DNA of 64,000 nt from a virus: positions 19,933-83,932 of the IMG/VR virus record IMGVR_UViG_3300025913_000027, one strand, 5' to 3'. Shown here piece by piece: positions 14,635 through 21,048 of this stretch. The notes under the pieces were generated by a model. That model was not told the DNA's origin and did not search any database. It saw only the letters and a program-made list of their open reading frames with translations. How positions within the stretch are numbered: the first letter of the stretch is position 1; every line of letters begins with the position of its first letter. Position numbers and translations under genes: made by a program.

Positions 14635-14792
14635 CGAGCGATCTACCTGACATTCCTGAATACCTGAAAATCTCGCAGGAGGAACGAAAGGCCGCGTGGG
14701 AAAAATTCCGCGCGGCAAAACCGCTGCCGCCAGAGAAGAAACTCTATCGGCCGCTAACTGGAGCGATACCTGATGACCCAGCAGACAGTTGA
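14631..14792 (+). CDS. Small Pro/Lys-rich protein (53 aa)
   Basis: Starts MTSDLPDIPEYLKISQEERK. A single charged helix is flanked by proline-rich ends. The ATGA overlap decides the start. Function unknown. Confidence 0.5.
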   Translation: MTSDLPDIPEYLKISQEERKAAWEKFRAAKPLPPEKKLYRPLTGAIPDDPADS

Positions 14793-15099
14793 CGCCGTGC
14801 TCCGCGATCTTGCGGCGCGTGGAGAACTCAATCATGTGAGCCTCATGCCATCGCAGGATGGCAAGATGTGGCGAGCATCATTCGCAATGTGTTCGAAGTT
14901 CGGTATCTCATTCGCCGAGGACGCTGACCCGGCGCAGGCTATCATCCTCGCTTGCACGACGGCGAAGCTGAAACCCCGTCCGGCGGAGAGGCGTCCGACC
15001 TCAATCGATCTCGAAGCCGAGCGCTTGCCGACCCGCGAGGGCCTGCGTGCTGCTGCGGATGCGGTCGAGGCGGCGAGTGATGTAGAAGACCTCATGTAG
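14773..15099 (+). CDS. Early-late boundary protein of unknown function (108 aa)
   Basis: Starts MTQQTVDAVLRDLAARGELN. A strand-containing middle (KMWRASFAMCSKFGISFAED) is followed by a helix and an acidic end SDVEDLM. A divergent TGCCTAGTTGAT sequence sits just behind its stop (see the TGCTAGTTGTT element). Function unknown. Confidence 0.6.
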   Translation: MTQQTVDAVLRDLAARGELNHVSLMPSQDGKMWRASFAMCSKFGISFAEDADPAQAIILACTTAKLKPRPAERRPTSIDLEAERLPTREGLRAAADAVEAASDVEDLM

Positions 15100-15171
15100 T
15101 GCCTAGTTGATCCAGCTCTCGGGATGCGCTAAGTTTAACGCCCAATCCCGAGAGACCCGGAGGCCCCTGTC

Positions 15172-15414
15172 ATGGCCAAGCTCACTGCGAAAGCGCGCAA
15201 GAAAATCCCGTCGTCGAAGTTTGCCCTCCCGGGCAAAAAGGGTAAACCGGGTAAGTATCCCGTGCCCGACAAGGCGCATGCTGCGAACGCCAAGGCCCGC
15301 GCCAGCGAGATGGTAGCGAAGGGCAAGCTCTCTCCCGAGCAGGCTGCCAAGATCAGGCACAAGGCCGACGCCGTTCTCGGCAAGCACGACACCAATTATC
15401 ACAACAAGGGCTGA
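15172..15414 (+). CDS. Small Lys/Ala-rich conserved-type phage protein (80 aa)
   Basis: A KKIPSSKFALPGKKGKPGK segment, then KYPVPDKAHAANAKARASEM and a C-terminal KADAVLGKHD. This kind of protein recurs in phages without a known role. It lies just ahead of the first tagged gene and is a candidate virion-associated or DNA-contact protein by charge. Confidence 0.6.
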   Translation: MAKLTAKARKKIPSSKFALPGKKGKPGKYPVPDKAHAANAKARASEMVAKGKLSPEQAAKIRHKADAVLGKHDTNYHNKG

Positions 15415-15420
15415 CATCTC

Positions 15421-15675
15421 ATGAAGGACGCCCTCGGTCATGGATCAAACGCTTTGGGGACAGCGCTGAAAGAGCGGCTCGCCGAGCAGGCTCGGATGTT
15501 CGGCGCGCAGACCCCTGTCGTATCGACAGCGCCGAAGTCCAATCCGGTCCCGGTCCATCCCGCGATGGCCCCGGTCATTCGCGCGCCCGAAGTTCGGGCA
15601 AACGATTATCGTTCGAATGGGCAAGAGGCGAACCGCAGTCTTGTGGCGAGCATTCGCAATAGGGGGCTCCGATGA
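15421..15675 (+). CDS. KDAxGHGSN-tagged protein 1 (84 aa)
   Basis: Begins with the tag MKDALGHGSNALG shared by ten proteins here. The payload is short, Pro/Val-rich and probably disordered (NPVPVHPAMAPVIRAPE), similar in feel to tagged protein 3, which also has PVHPAM-like and PIHPAM residues. No domain recognised. It overlaps the next tagged gene by ATGA. Confidence 0.6.
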   Translation: MKDALGHGSNALGTALKERLAEQARMFGAQTPVVSTAPKSNPVPVHPAMAPVIRAPEVRANDYRSNGQEANRSLVASIRNRGLR

Positions 15676-16016
15676 AAGACGCAAAAGGTCACGGCAGCAA
15701 TGCAGGCGCGCACTCGGGCGGCGTCCAGAAGACCCCACAACTCCAGCGCCGCCACTTTGAGGCGATAGCCGCCGACCTGAAAGCCAAGAACGCGAGCCCA
15801 GACGAGGTTCATGCAATGGCTGACAAACTCGCGACCACCAACCCCGGCTTCCGGCGCGACTTCTTTGTCGCGGCAGCGACCGGCGGCAACTATCGGTTCA
15901 AGGGTCCGGGGGCTAAGGCCGAAGCTGTAGCGAAGAAAGCCGGGAGCTTCCAAGCCGCTGCTCGCGCGTTCTCGGACAAGACTGCAACGATGCGCGCCGA
16001 GCGCGGAAAGAAGTAG
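15672..16016 (+). CDS. KDAxGHGSN-tagged protein 2 (114 aa)
   Basis: Tag MKDAKGHGSNAG, a short linker, then a helical domain (QRRHFEAIAADLKAKNASPD, then TTNPGFRRDFFVAAATGG). The RxHFExIA and TNPxFxRxxF features recur in uncharacterised phage proteins. The C-terminal 45 residues are Lys/Ala-rich. Function unknown. Confidence 0.6.
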   Translation: MKDAKGHGSNAGAHSGGVQKTPQLQRRHFEAIAADLKAKNASPDEVHAMADKLATTNPGFRRDFFVAAATGGNYRFKGPGAKAEAVAKKAGSFQAAARAFSDKTATMRAERGKK

Positions 16017-16023
16017 TAATGGT

Positions 16024-16197
16024 ATGCGCCGCTTGGTCGATGCCCTGTTTAGGCTCGGCCTGCTGCTGGTAGCAGGGAGTATTCTGCTCGCGTTGATAGG
16101 AAGACGGTATGAAGGATGCATTCGGCCACGGGAGCAATGCCAAGCTGACCCAGACGCACGGCCCCGCGTCACCGATGCCGCGCGGCCCGACCGGTAA
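16024..16197 (+). CDS. Possible small membrane protein (57 aa)
   Basis: Starts MRRLVDALFRLGLLLVAGSI with one hydrophobic segment. Its second half overlaps the start of tagged protein 3 in another frame, and no clear ribosome binding site is seen, so it may not be expressed. Confidence 0.3.
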   Translation: MRRLVDALFRLGLLLVAGSILLALIGRRYEGCIRPREQCQADPDARPRVTDAARPDR

Positions 16198-16348
16198 GGG
16201 TAGCGGCGAGCACAGTTCGGGCGGCATCGCTGTCACGTCGAACGCGCAGGCGGCTCAGGCGTTGATGTCTGTGTTGAAATCTACGCAAGCCCCTATTCAT
16301 CCTGCGATGGCTTTGCGGTCGTCGCCAGACGGCGGATCAGCATCATGA
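16109..16348 (+). CDS. KDAxGHGSN-tagged protein 3 (79 aa)
   Basis: Tag MKDAFGHGSNAK followed by a low-complexity Gly/Ser/Pro region, a helix (NAQAAQALMSVLKSTQ) and PIHPAMALRSS. No domain recognised; probably flexible. Confidence 0.55.
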   Translation: MKDAFGHGSNAKLTQTHGPASPMPRGPTGKGSGEHSSGGIAVTSNAQAAQALMSVLKSTQAPIHPAMALRSSPDGGSAS

Positions 16349-16509
16349 GCACAAAGAGGGAAGTCAATGATCAAGTCGCGCAAGCTGCACTTTGCTATGG
16401 CGGCAAGTCTTGCAAGATGCCTACGCACTCTTCAATGGCAAGCACCGAAGAGAACCCCGACGCCAGTGCGACCGACGCCGAGCCCGATAGCGAAGACTAC
16501 GAAGATTAA
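16345..16509 (+). CDS. Small protein with acidic tail (54 aa)
   Basis: Starts MSTKREVNDQVAQAALCYGG, has two cysteines, and ends in a strongly acidic stretch (DAEPDSEDYED). ATGA coupling with tagged protein 3. Function unknown. Confidence 0.45.
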   Translation: MSTKREVNDQVAQAALCYGGKSCKMPTHSSMASTEENPDASATDAEPDSEDYED

Positions 16510-16521
16510 GGGAGTTTGATC

Positions 16522-16968
16522 ATGGCGAAAGATGCACTAGGCCACGGCAGCAATGCGCGCGGCGGTAAGAGGGCTCTCGCGAAACCTATTCCGGGTCACC
16601 CGTTCCATACGAAGTCCGACGCCGAACTTCGCTTCATCGCCAAGGATGCAGCCGAGGCCGGGCGCAACGCGCAGGAGATGGGCGATCAGCGCGGCGTCAG
16701 TAAGTACGCCGATCAAGTCGCGGACGCGGCGACTGTCATGGGTTATCGCAATCGCGGCGGCGCGCAGGACCTCGGGTCGCGGGCAGCGAGCGAGCTGGCC
16801 AGCGGCGCGAAGTCGGCGACTGTTCCGGTTCACGACAGCATGAGCACGGATGCGTTCGGCCGTCCGCGCTCCGCCGAAAACCGCGCCGAGTACGACGAAT
16901 ATAATCGTGATCTCGCTCTACGCGCTCGCAACGGACAGGTCGGAAGCGGCATGAAGTTCCGGGGCTGA
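16522..16968 (+). CDS. KDAxGHGSN-tagged protein 4 (148 aa)
   Basis: Tag MAKDALGHGSNARGG (one residue longer than usual). The payload is helical (DAELRFIAKDAAEAGRNAQE and SKYADQVADAATVMGYRNR) with a middle PVHDSMSTDAFGRPRS segment. The ATG at 16522 follows GGGAG. No known domain is recognised. Confidence 0.6.
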   Translation: MAKDALGHGSNARGGKRALAKPIPGHPFHTKSDAELRFIAKDAAEAGRNAQEMGDQRGVSKYADQVADAATVMGYRNRGGAQDLGSRAASELASGAKSATVPVHDSMSTDAFGRPRSAENRAEYDEYNRDLALRARNGQVGSGMKFRG

Positions 16969-16969
16969 C

Positions 16970-17125
16970 ATGGTCGGCCAGAGAATTTCGAAGCCCGTGC
17001 AACCAATTGTTAAGATTGTTCTGCCAAACCGAGTGCGCCGAACGCCGGTCCCTGCTATCAGCCCCGAGCTGGACAAGGCGCTCGACGAATTTGTTGCGGA
17101 CAAGCCGAAGGACATCGCGAAATGA
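16970..17125 (+). CDS. Small basic protein (51 aa)
   Basis: Starts MVGQRISKPVQPIVKIVLPN; basic N-terminal half, acidic helical C-terminus. Untagged member of the tagged block. Coupled by ATGA to tagged protein 5. Function unknown. Confidence 0.45.
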   Translation: MVGQRISKPVQPIVKIVLPNRVRRTPVPAISPELDKALDEFVADKPKDIAK

Positions 17126-17358
17126 AAGACCCACTGGGACATGGCAGCAACGGGCGCGGGGCTTTCAAGGCCCCGAAGCACCAGTACAAGGTCGAGCGCC
17201 ACATCGCATTCCACGGCCAGACAGCGGCCGGGCAGAAGGTGACTACGTCCGGCAACGTCTGGGGCAAGGTCGGCGCGAGCACGCGTCGCGCGGTCGCAGA
17301 GAAGATCGCCCAGTTCACGCGGGTCGATGATAAAAATGCCCGAGTGAGGATCAGGTGA
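17122..17358 (+). CDS. KDAxGHGSN-tagged protein 5 (78 aa)
   Basis: Tag MKDPLGHGSNGRG (Pro replaces Ala). The payload reads as a small beta unit (YKVERHIAFHG, then KVTTSGNVWG) and a helix. Basic. No family recognised. Confidence 0.6.
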   Translation: MKDPLGHGSNGRGAFKAPKHQYKVERHIAFHGQTAAGQKVTTSGNVWGKVGASTRRAVAEKIAQFTRVDDKNARVRIR

Positions 17359-17684
17359 AAGACGCGAAGGGACACGGCAGCAACGCGCACAGTGACGGGG
17401 TCGAGAAAATCCCGGGTACAGCTTACGCGGTGCATCGTGACCACAACATTCAGCTAACTGCGATCAACGAAGCGCATGCGAGAGTGCTCGCCCAATTCCC
17501 TAAAGGCCCGATGGGGCTGACCCCGGACCACGTCAGGGCGACGCCGGAGTACAAGACTGCCAAAGCAAATTTCGATAGGTCCTTCGCTGCACTTCGGGAC
17601 CACAACGCATTCATGACCAAGAACTTCAAGAAAGAAATGAAGGCGGATCGCGACGCGAGACGACAGGCGAGGTTAAAGAAATGA
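17355..17684 (+). CDS. KDAxGHGSN-tagged protein 6 (109 aa)
   Basis: GTG start. Tag MKDAKGHGSNAHSDGVEKIP, sharing the AHxxGVxxIP extension with proteins 7, 8 and 10. The payload is helical and basic (GLTPDHVRATPEYKTAKANF, then a Lys/Arg-rich end). Function unknown; ATGA coupling on both sides. Confidence 0.6.
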   Translation: MKDAKGHGSNAHSDGVEKIPGTAYAVHRDHNIQLTAINEAHARVLAQFPKGPMGLTPDHVRATPEYKTAKANFDRSFAALRDHNAFMTKNFKKEMKADRDARRQARLKK

Positions 17685-18133
17685 AGGACGCGAAGGGACA
17701 CGGCAGCAACGCGCACAACGCGGGCGTCGCGGCCCTCCCGAAGAGCTGGTCGGGTATCGGCTATCACGGGACTGCCTCGAAGTTCGAAGAGTTCAAGGCG
17801 GCCGAGCCTGTCACGCCAGTTGGCAAAGACCTCAAGGGTATCTACTTTTCTGGAGATGCAAGATCGGCATCGGGATACGCGGCCCGGGCGAGCAGACGCG
17901 AAGGGGCGGATCGACAGAGCGTAATCGAGGCTCAGCTCCACATGAATAATCCGCTCGACATCACGGCGGCGATCAAAAACGGACAACGTAGAGGGCTATC
18001 ATTCGGAGATGCGAAGCGGGAGGCGCTCAAAGGCGTGCAGCCGCACCACGACGGCGTCATCTTCAAGGGCAACTCGGCGAACCCGCCGGAGTACATCGTG
18101 TTTCATCCATCGCAGATAAAGAGGACGAAATGA
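17681..18133 (+). CDS. KDAxGHGSN-tagged protein 7: ADP-ribosyltransferase-like
   Basis: Tag MKDAKGHGSNAHNAGVAALP. The payload has the order expected of the phage ART fold: YHGTASKFEEF near residue 30 (His of the H-Y-E type), GIYFSGD near residue 55, GYAAR near residue 65, NNPLD near residue 90, and near the C-terminus HHDGVIF and EYIVFHPSQIK with the candidate catalytic Glu. These features are typical of ADP-ribosyltransferase domains of polyvalent phage proteins. Such enzymes modify host proteins after infection; the target here is unknown. Confidence 0.65.
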   Translation: MKDAKGHGSNAHNAGVAALPKSWSGIGYHGTASKFEEFKAAEPVTPVGKDLKGIYFSGDARSASGYAARASRREGADRQSVIEAQLHMNNPLDITAAIKNGQRRGLSFGDAKREALKGVQPHHDGVIFKGNSANPPEYIVFHPSQIKRTK

Positions 18134-18579
18134 AGGACGCGAAGGGACATGGCAGCAACGCGCACAATTCCGGTATAGCGAATATCGGGAAACTTCGACT
18201 GCATCCGAACGTCATCAAAACTGTCGTCAGGAACCCCGGCGGATTTTCTGTCAAGCCGGTAAACGGTCAACAGCCCGAGAGCGGCTATATGGTTTCGATA
18301 CCCGGGCACACTCAGATCGTATCCGAGGCGGCGCTGCGCGGGCCGCAGGGTCGAGATATAATTTCGCAATACGCCAACGAGCATGCAGGCGTGCTCCGCG
18401 ATCCCAAGGCGCATATCGGCGGATGGACGGACAAGGAAAGCGGTAAGACCTACCTCGACGTGTCCCATCGGTATGATAACAAAGGCGATGCAGTGAAAGC
18501 CGGAAAGGCTCACAATCAAATCGCCATATGGGATGTGAAACATGGCGCAGAAATCCGGACGGGCGGGACAGGAGAGTAG
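18130..18579 (+). CDS. KDAxGHGSN-tagged protein 8 (149 aa)
   Basis: Tag MKDAKGHGSNAHNSGI, identical over 16 residues to protein 10. The payload (GGFSVKPVNG, SGYMVSIPGH, HIGGWTDKESGKTYLDVSHR, NQIAIWDVKHG, TGG end) forms a compact alpha/beta unit of a kind I recall from uncharacterised phage proteins. The conserved GYMV-PGH and GGW-D-SGK-YLDVS blocks look like an active site, but no function can be assigned. Confidence 0.6.
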   Translation: MKDAKGHGSNAHNSGIANIGKLRLHPNVIKTVVRNPGGFSVKPVNGQQPESGYMVSIPGHTQIVSEAALRGPQGRDIISQYANEHAGVLRDPKAHIGGWTDKESGKTYLDVSHRYDNKGDAVKAGKAHNQIAIWDVKHGAEIRTGGTGE

Positions 18580-18582
18580 ATC

Positions 18583-18780
18583 ATGGCGGACCCGATCACA
18601 GTTTCGGACGACGAGGCTGCGAGCGTGCTGGCCAATGGCCATCCTAAAAGCAAGCCTCCGTCCCTTCACGACGGCAATCCGTTCCCTGCGACTAGCACGG
18701 GCGTTGGCTCGGCTCCGGGCGCGAACGGCCCAGCTACGACAGGGGCGATAGGTCCCGGAGGCCCTCTAGCAAGTTGCTAG
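18583..18780 (+). CDS. Disordered Gly/Pro-rich protein (65 aa)
   Basis: Starts MADPITVSDDEAASVLANGH, then a low-complexity Gly/Pro/Ala/Thr stretch. The stop codon is part of the TGCTAGTTGTTT element. Possibly a flexible virion component; function unknown. Confidence 0.5.
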   Translation: MADPITVSDDEAASVLANGHPKSKPPSLHDGNPFPATSTGVGSAPGANGPATTGAIGPGGPLASC

Positions 18781-18786
18781 TTGTTT
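18775..18786. promoter_or_regulatory. TGCTAGTTGTT element, copy 1
   Basis: TGCTAGTTGTTT overlaps the stop codon of the upstream gene and lies about 60 bases before the next start. The same 11 bases recur at 31517 and 34924 in similar positions; no TTGAC lies upstream at promoter spacing. Confidence 0.5.
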
Positions 18787-18846
18787 GCGCGCCGTCGAGC
18801 CTGTAAGCTTGGCAGAGAAATTCCATTTTTGCGCGAGGGCCACATC

Positions 18847-19158
18847 ATGGTTGCAACTCATCCCGGCATGTCCGATCAGACCGACAGCAACATCGCTCGC
18901 GATGGTGCGGCTAAGCGGACCCAGACCAAATTTCCGGTCAAGGAGGGCATGAAGGACATGACCACCTATTCGGCCGGTCCGGCTAACCCCGGCGTAGGCC
19001 CGGACGCGTCTTCGGCCAACCCGCTTGATCCCGAGCCCAAGTCAAAGAAGTCGGGCGAGGTCAAGGCCTCGTGGGGCATGCGAGATGCAAACGGCCAATC
19101 GGTGAACGGCGAACTCGGCAAGGCAGTTCTCGCGGAGGCTGCAAATCTCGGAAGGTAA
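18847..19158 (+). CDS. Disordered protein of unknown function (103 aa)
   Basis: Starts MVATHPGMSDQTDSNIARDG after GAGGG. Rich in Gly, Pro, Ser, Asp and Lys with no clear fold except a C-terminal helix (GELGKAVLAEAANLG). It opens a short run of similar low-complexity proteins ahead of the terminase. Could be a virion-internal or scaffold-helper protein; inference. Confidence 0.55.
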   Translation: MVATHPGMSDQTDSNIARDGAAKRTQTKFPVKEGMKDMTTYSAGPANPGVGPDASSANPLDPEPKSKKSGEVKASWGMRDANGQSVNGELGKAVLAEAANLGR

Positions 19159-19165
19159 AAAGATC

Positions 19166-19288
19166 ATGGTGTGGCTGCAAGCGATCTCATGCGTCTTCTT
19201 TGCTTTCCTTGTTGCCATGCCGATCATTGATCCCGAGATGGAGTTCAAGAAGCCCGACACGCCAGATGCGTGGACCGAGCCTCTTTAA
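19166..19288 (+). CDS. Small membrane-anchored peptide (40 aa)
   Basis: Starts MVWLQAISCVFFAFLVAMPI, an anchor or signal peptide, followed by a short acidic, proline-containing tail. A Cys at position 9 is too early for a lipobox. Role unknown. Confidence 0.45.
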   Translation: MVWLQAISCVFFAFLVAMPIIDPEMEFKKPDTPDAWTEPL

Positions 19289-19300
19289 GGGAGAAATACC

Positions 19301-19621
19301 ATGGTGAATGCAGTTGACGCTCAGAGCGCAGACGGTGAAGTTTTCATCGGTTCGCGTGAGAAGGCCAAAAACGGGTATGGGCAGAACGGCTATCATGGGC
19401 CGTCGAGCGATCTTCCCGGGCAGGCCACGCGTGCGAACCGTGACTTCGGTCTCGCCGCTGATCCGTCAGCGAGTGCAGGCGACTGGCAGACCCGCAAGGT
19501 CTCGAAGGACGCCTACCCGACCACGTTCGGGATGAAGGCTCCCGGCGAACCCGCCAAAGTCCCTGACGCCAACATCCGGCGCGCGTCCAAGCAGGCCGCG
19601 CCCGGGTCATTCCAGCGCTAA
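19301..19621 (+). CDS. Disordered protein of unknown function (106 aa)
   Basis: Starts MVNAVDAQSADGEVFIGSRE with GGGAG upstream. Gly/Asn/Tyr-rich (GYGQNGYHGPSSDLPGQ) and Pro/Lys-rich parts without a recognisable domain. Related in composition to the protein at 18847. Function unknown. Confidence 0.55.
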   Translation: MVNAVDAQSADGEVFIGSREKAKNGYGQNGYHGPSSDLPGQATRANRDFGLAADPSASAGDWQTRKVSKDAYPTTFGMKAPGEPAKVPDANIRRASKQAAPGSFQR

Positions 19622-19633
19622 AAGGAGACCGCA

Positions 19634-19981
19634 GTGTTGAAACTCGCATCGGCCGCTCTGGCGGCATTGCTCGTTCTGTCCCCCGCACTCGCCTCGACCA
19701 AAAAGCACTCGGCTGCCCCCGCGAAGACATGCACCACTCTTGATGCCCTCTCCGTCAAGCTCGAAGGCGTCCCGCTCTCTGTCAAGCTCGAAGGCGAGAA
19801 GCTCGGCGCGTTCCGGGAGAAGGTTCAAGGCCTCCCGGAGACAGTCGATCTTATCGCGGTCTTTGGTAAGAAGGGGAGCGGAAATTTCTTTGCCGTGTTC
19901 TTCGCCAAGGGGTGTGCGGTAGGCTGGGGCGCGGTCCCGGCCGCACTCATTGAGAAGCCCGCTGACGATGGGTCCATCTGA
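19634..19981 (+). CDS. Secreted protein of unknown function (115 aa)
   Basis: GTG start after AAAGGAG. MLKLASAALAALLVLSPALA is a clear Sec signal peptide with an ALA cleavage site. The mature part has two cysteines (KTCTT, KGCAV), which could pair in the periplasm, and repeats SVKLEG twice. A periplasmic phage protein, possibly for superinfection exclusion; inference. Confidence 0.6.
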   Translation: MLKLASAALAALLVLSPALASTKKHSAAPAKTCTTLDALSVKLEGVPLSVKLEGEKLGAFREKVQGLPETVDLIAVFGKKGSGNFFAVFFAKGCAVGWGAVPAALIEKPADDGSI

Positions 19982-20134
19982 ATGGCTGAGACTGTGAACA
20001 CGTGTAAACCGTCGAGTTTACACAAGCGGCTCCAGCGTCAACTCGAAGGTATCGAGAAGCATCTGGAACAGTTCCCCAACGACAAGCTCAGTCAGGTCCG
20101 AGCATCCACGATCCGGGCCGAACTCAGCAAATAG
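19982..20134 (+). CDS. Small basic helical protein (50 aa)
   Basis: Starts MAETVNTCKPSSLHKRLQRQ; helical with a leucine-spaced central part (LEGIEKHLEQF). Last gene before the terminase. Function unknown. Confidence 0.5.
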   Translation: MAETVNTCKPSSLHKRLQRQLEGIEKHLEQFPNDKLSQVRASTIRAELSK

Positions 20135-20182
20135 GCGCGACCGCGTATATCCCTGAGATATTCGCTGTCGCGTATTTTTGTG

Positions 20183-20217
20183 GCGCGCATGGGCGCGCTC
20201 CTTCGACATGATGTCGA
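20183..20217. repeat. Two adjacent palindromes ahead of the terminase
   Basis: GCGCGC-ATGG-GCGCGC (20183-20198) and TCGACA-TGA-TGTCGA (20203-20217) lie in the short gap before the terminase genes, a common place for packaging sites or terminators. No T-run follows. Confidence 0.35.
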
Positions 20218-20238
20218 TGCGCGATGGAGGATACCCGC

Positions 20239-21048
20239 ATGAGCGGCAAAGTCGATGATCTAGCAGATTTGCTCGGCCCCGAACCGGAGGTCGAAAACCT
20301 TGTTGACGAGGCTCCAGCCACAGCTCCCGCATCTCGCCCGATGGGCGCGGAAAGCCGAGCCCTCCTAGAACGGTCGCGCACTTATCCAGTCAATCGCGCG
20401 GCCAAGAAGAACACCCCTGAAATGCTCCGCCGACTTTTGAGCTACGCCGCAGAGATGCCCGTGGGCACCACCGCCGCGCGTCGCGCTGGTATCTCCTACA
20501 CGACCCTCCGGTATTGGCTCCAGAAATCTCTCGAAGGAAAACCGGGGGATGGTTTCGATGTCGTCATGGGCGACGCTGACGAGAATGGCACTGAGGATAA
20601 CACAGAGCGGTTTCATATCGCATGGGACCGAGCGATGGAAATGGGCGTCGGTCTCGTGCAGGAAGCGACGATCAAGCGCGCCATGGGCTACGAAGAGGTC
20701 CTGACTTATCGAGGGCGCGTACAGTATCAGTACGACCCTGAGAAGTGCGCGCTATCGCGTGAACTCGGTCTTCCGGAATTTGTCCCTGAGAATTATCTGC
20801 TCGACGAGTTCGGTGCGCCCCGCCCGGAGACGGTCTGGAAGATCGACCCCGATCTTGCGATGTTCATCCTCAAGACGCACATGCCGGAGAAGTATGGCAA
20901 CAAGGCCAGCGTTGATGTCAACGTGCGCGGCGGAGTGCTCGTCGTCGGCGTGCGAGCGGCTACCTCGGAGGCTCTCAATCAGATCGAAGAAGAAAATCTT
21001 CGGGCCAAGCGACCGGCGGTCACGTTCGTTGAGGAGGACGACGAGTAA
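20239..21048 (+). CDS. Terminase small subunit (269 aa)
   Basis: Recognises phage DNA for packaging. An N-terminal acidic region precedes a homeodomain-like helix-turn-helix (EMPVGTTAARRAGISYTTLR, near residues 75-95), then the terminase-associated region ending HMPEKYGNKASVDVNVRGGV, a pattern seen in small terminases. The ATG at 20239 follows GGAGG; an ATG five codons upstream overlaps that site and is rejected. It overlaps the large subunit start by TAATG. Confidence 0.75.
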   Translation: MSGKVDDLADLLGPEPEVENLVDEAPATAPASRPMGAESRALLERSRTYPVNRAAKKNTPEMLRRLLSYAAEMPVGTTAARRAGISYTTLRYWLQKSLEGKPGDGFDVVMGDADENGTEDNTERFHIAWDRAMEMGVGLVQEATIKRAMGYEEVLTYRGRVQYQYDPEKCALSRELGLPEFVPENYLLDEFGAPRPETVWKIDPDLAMFILKTHMPEKYGNKASVDVNVRGGVLVVGVRAATSEALNQIEEENLRAKRPAVTFVEEDDE

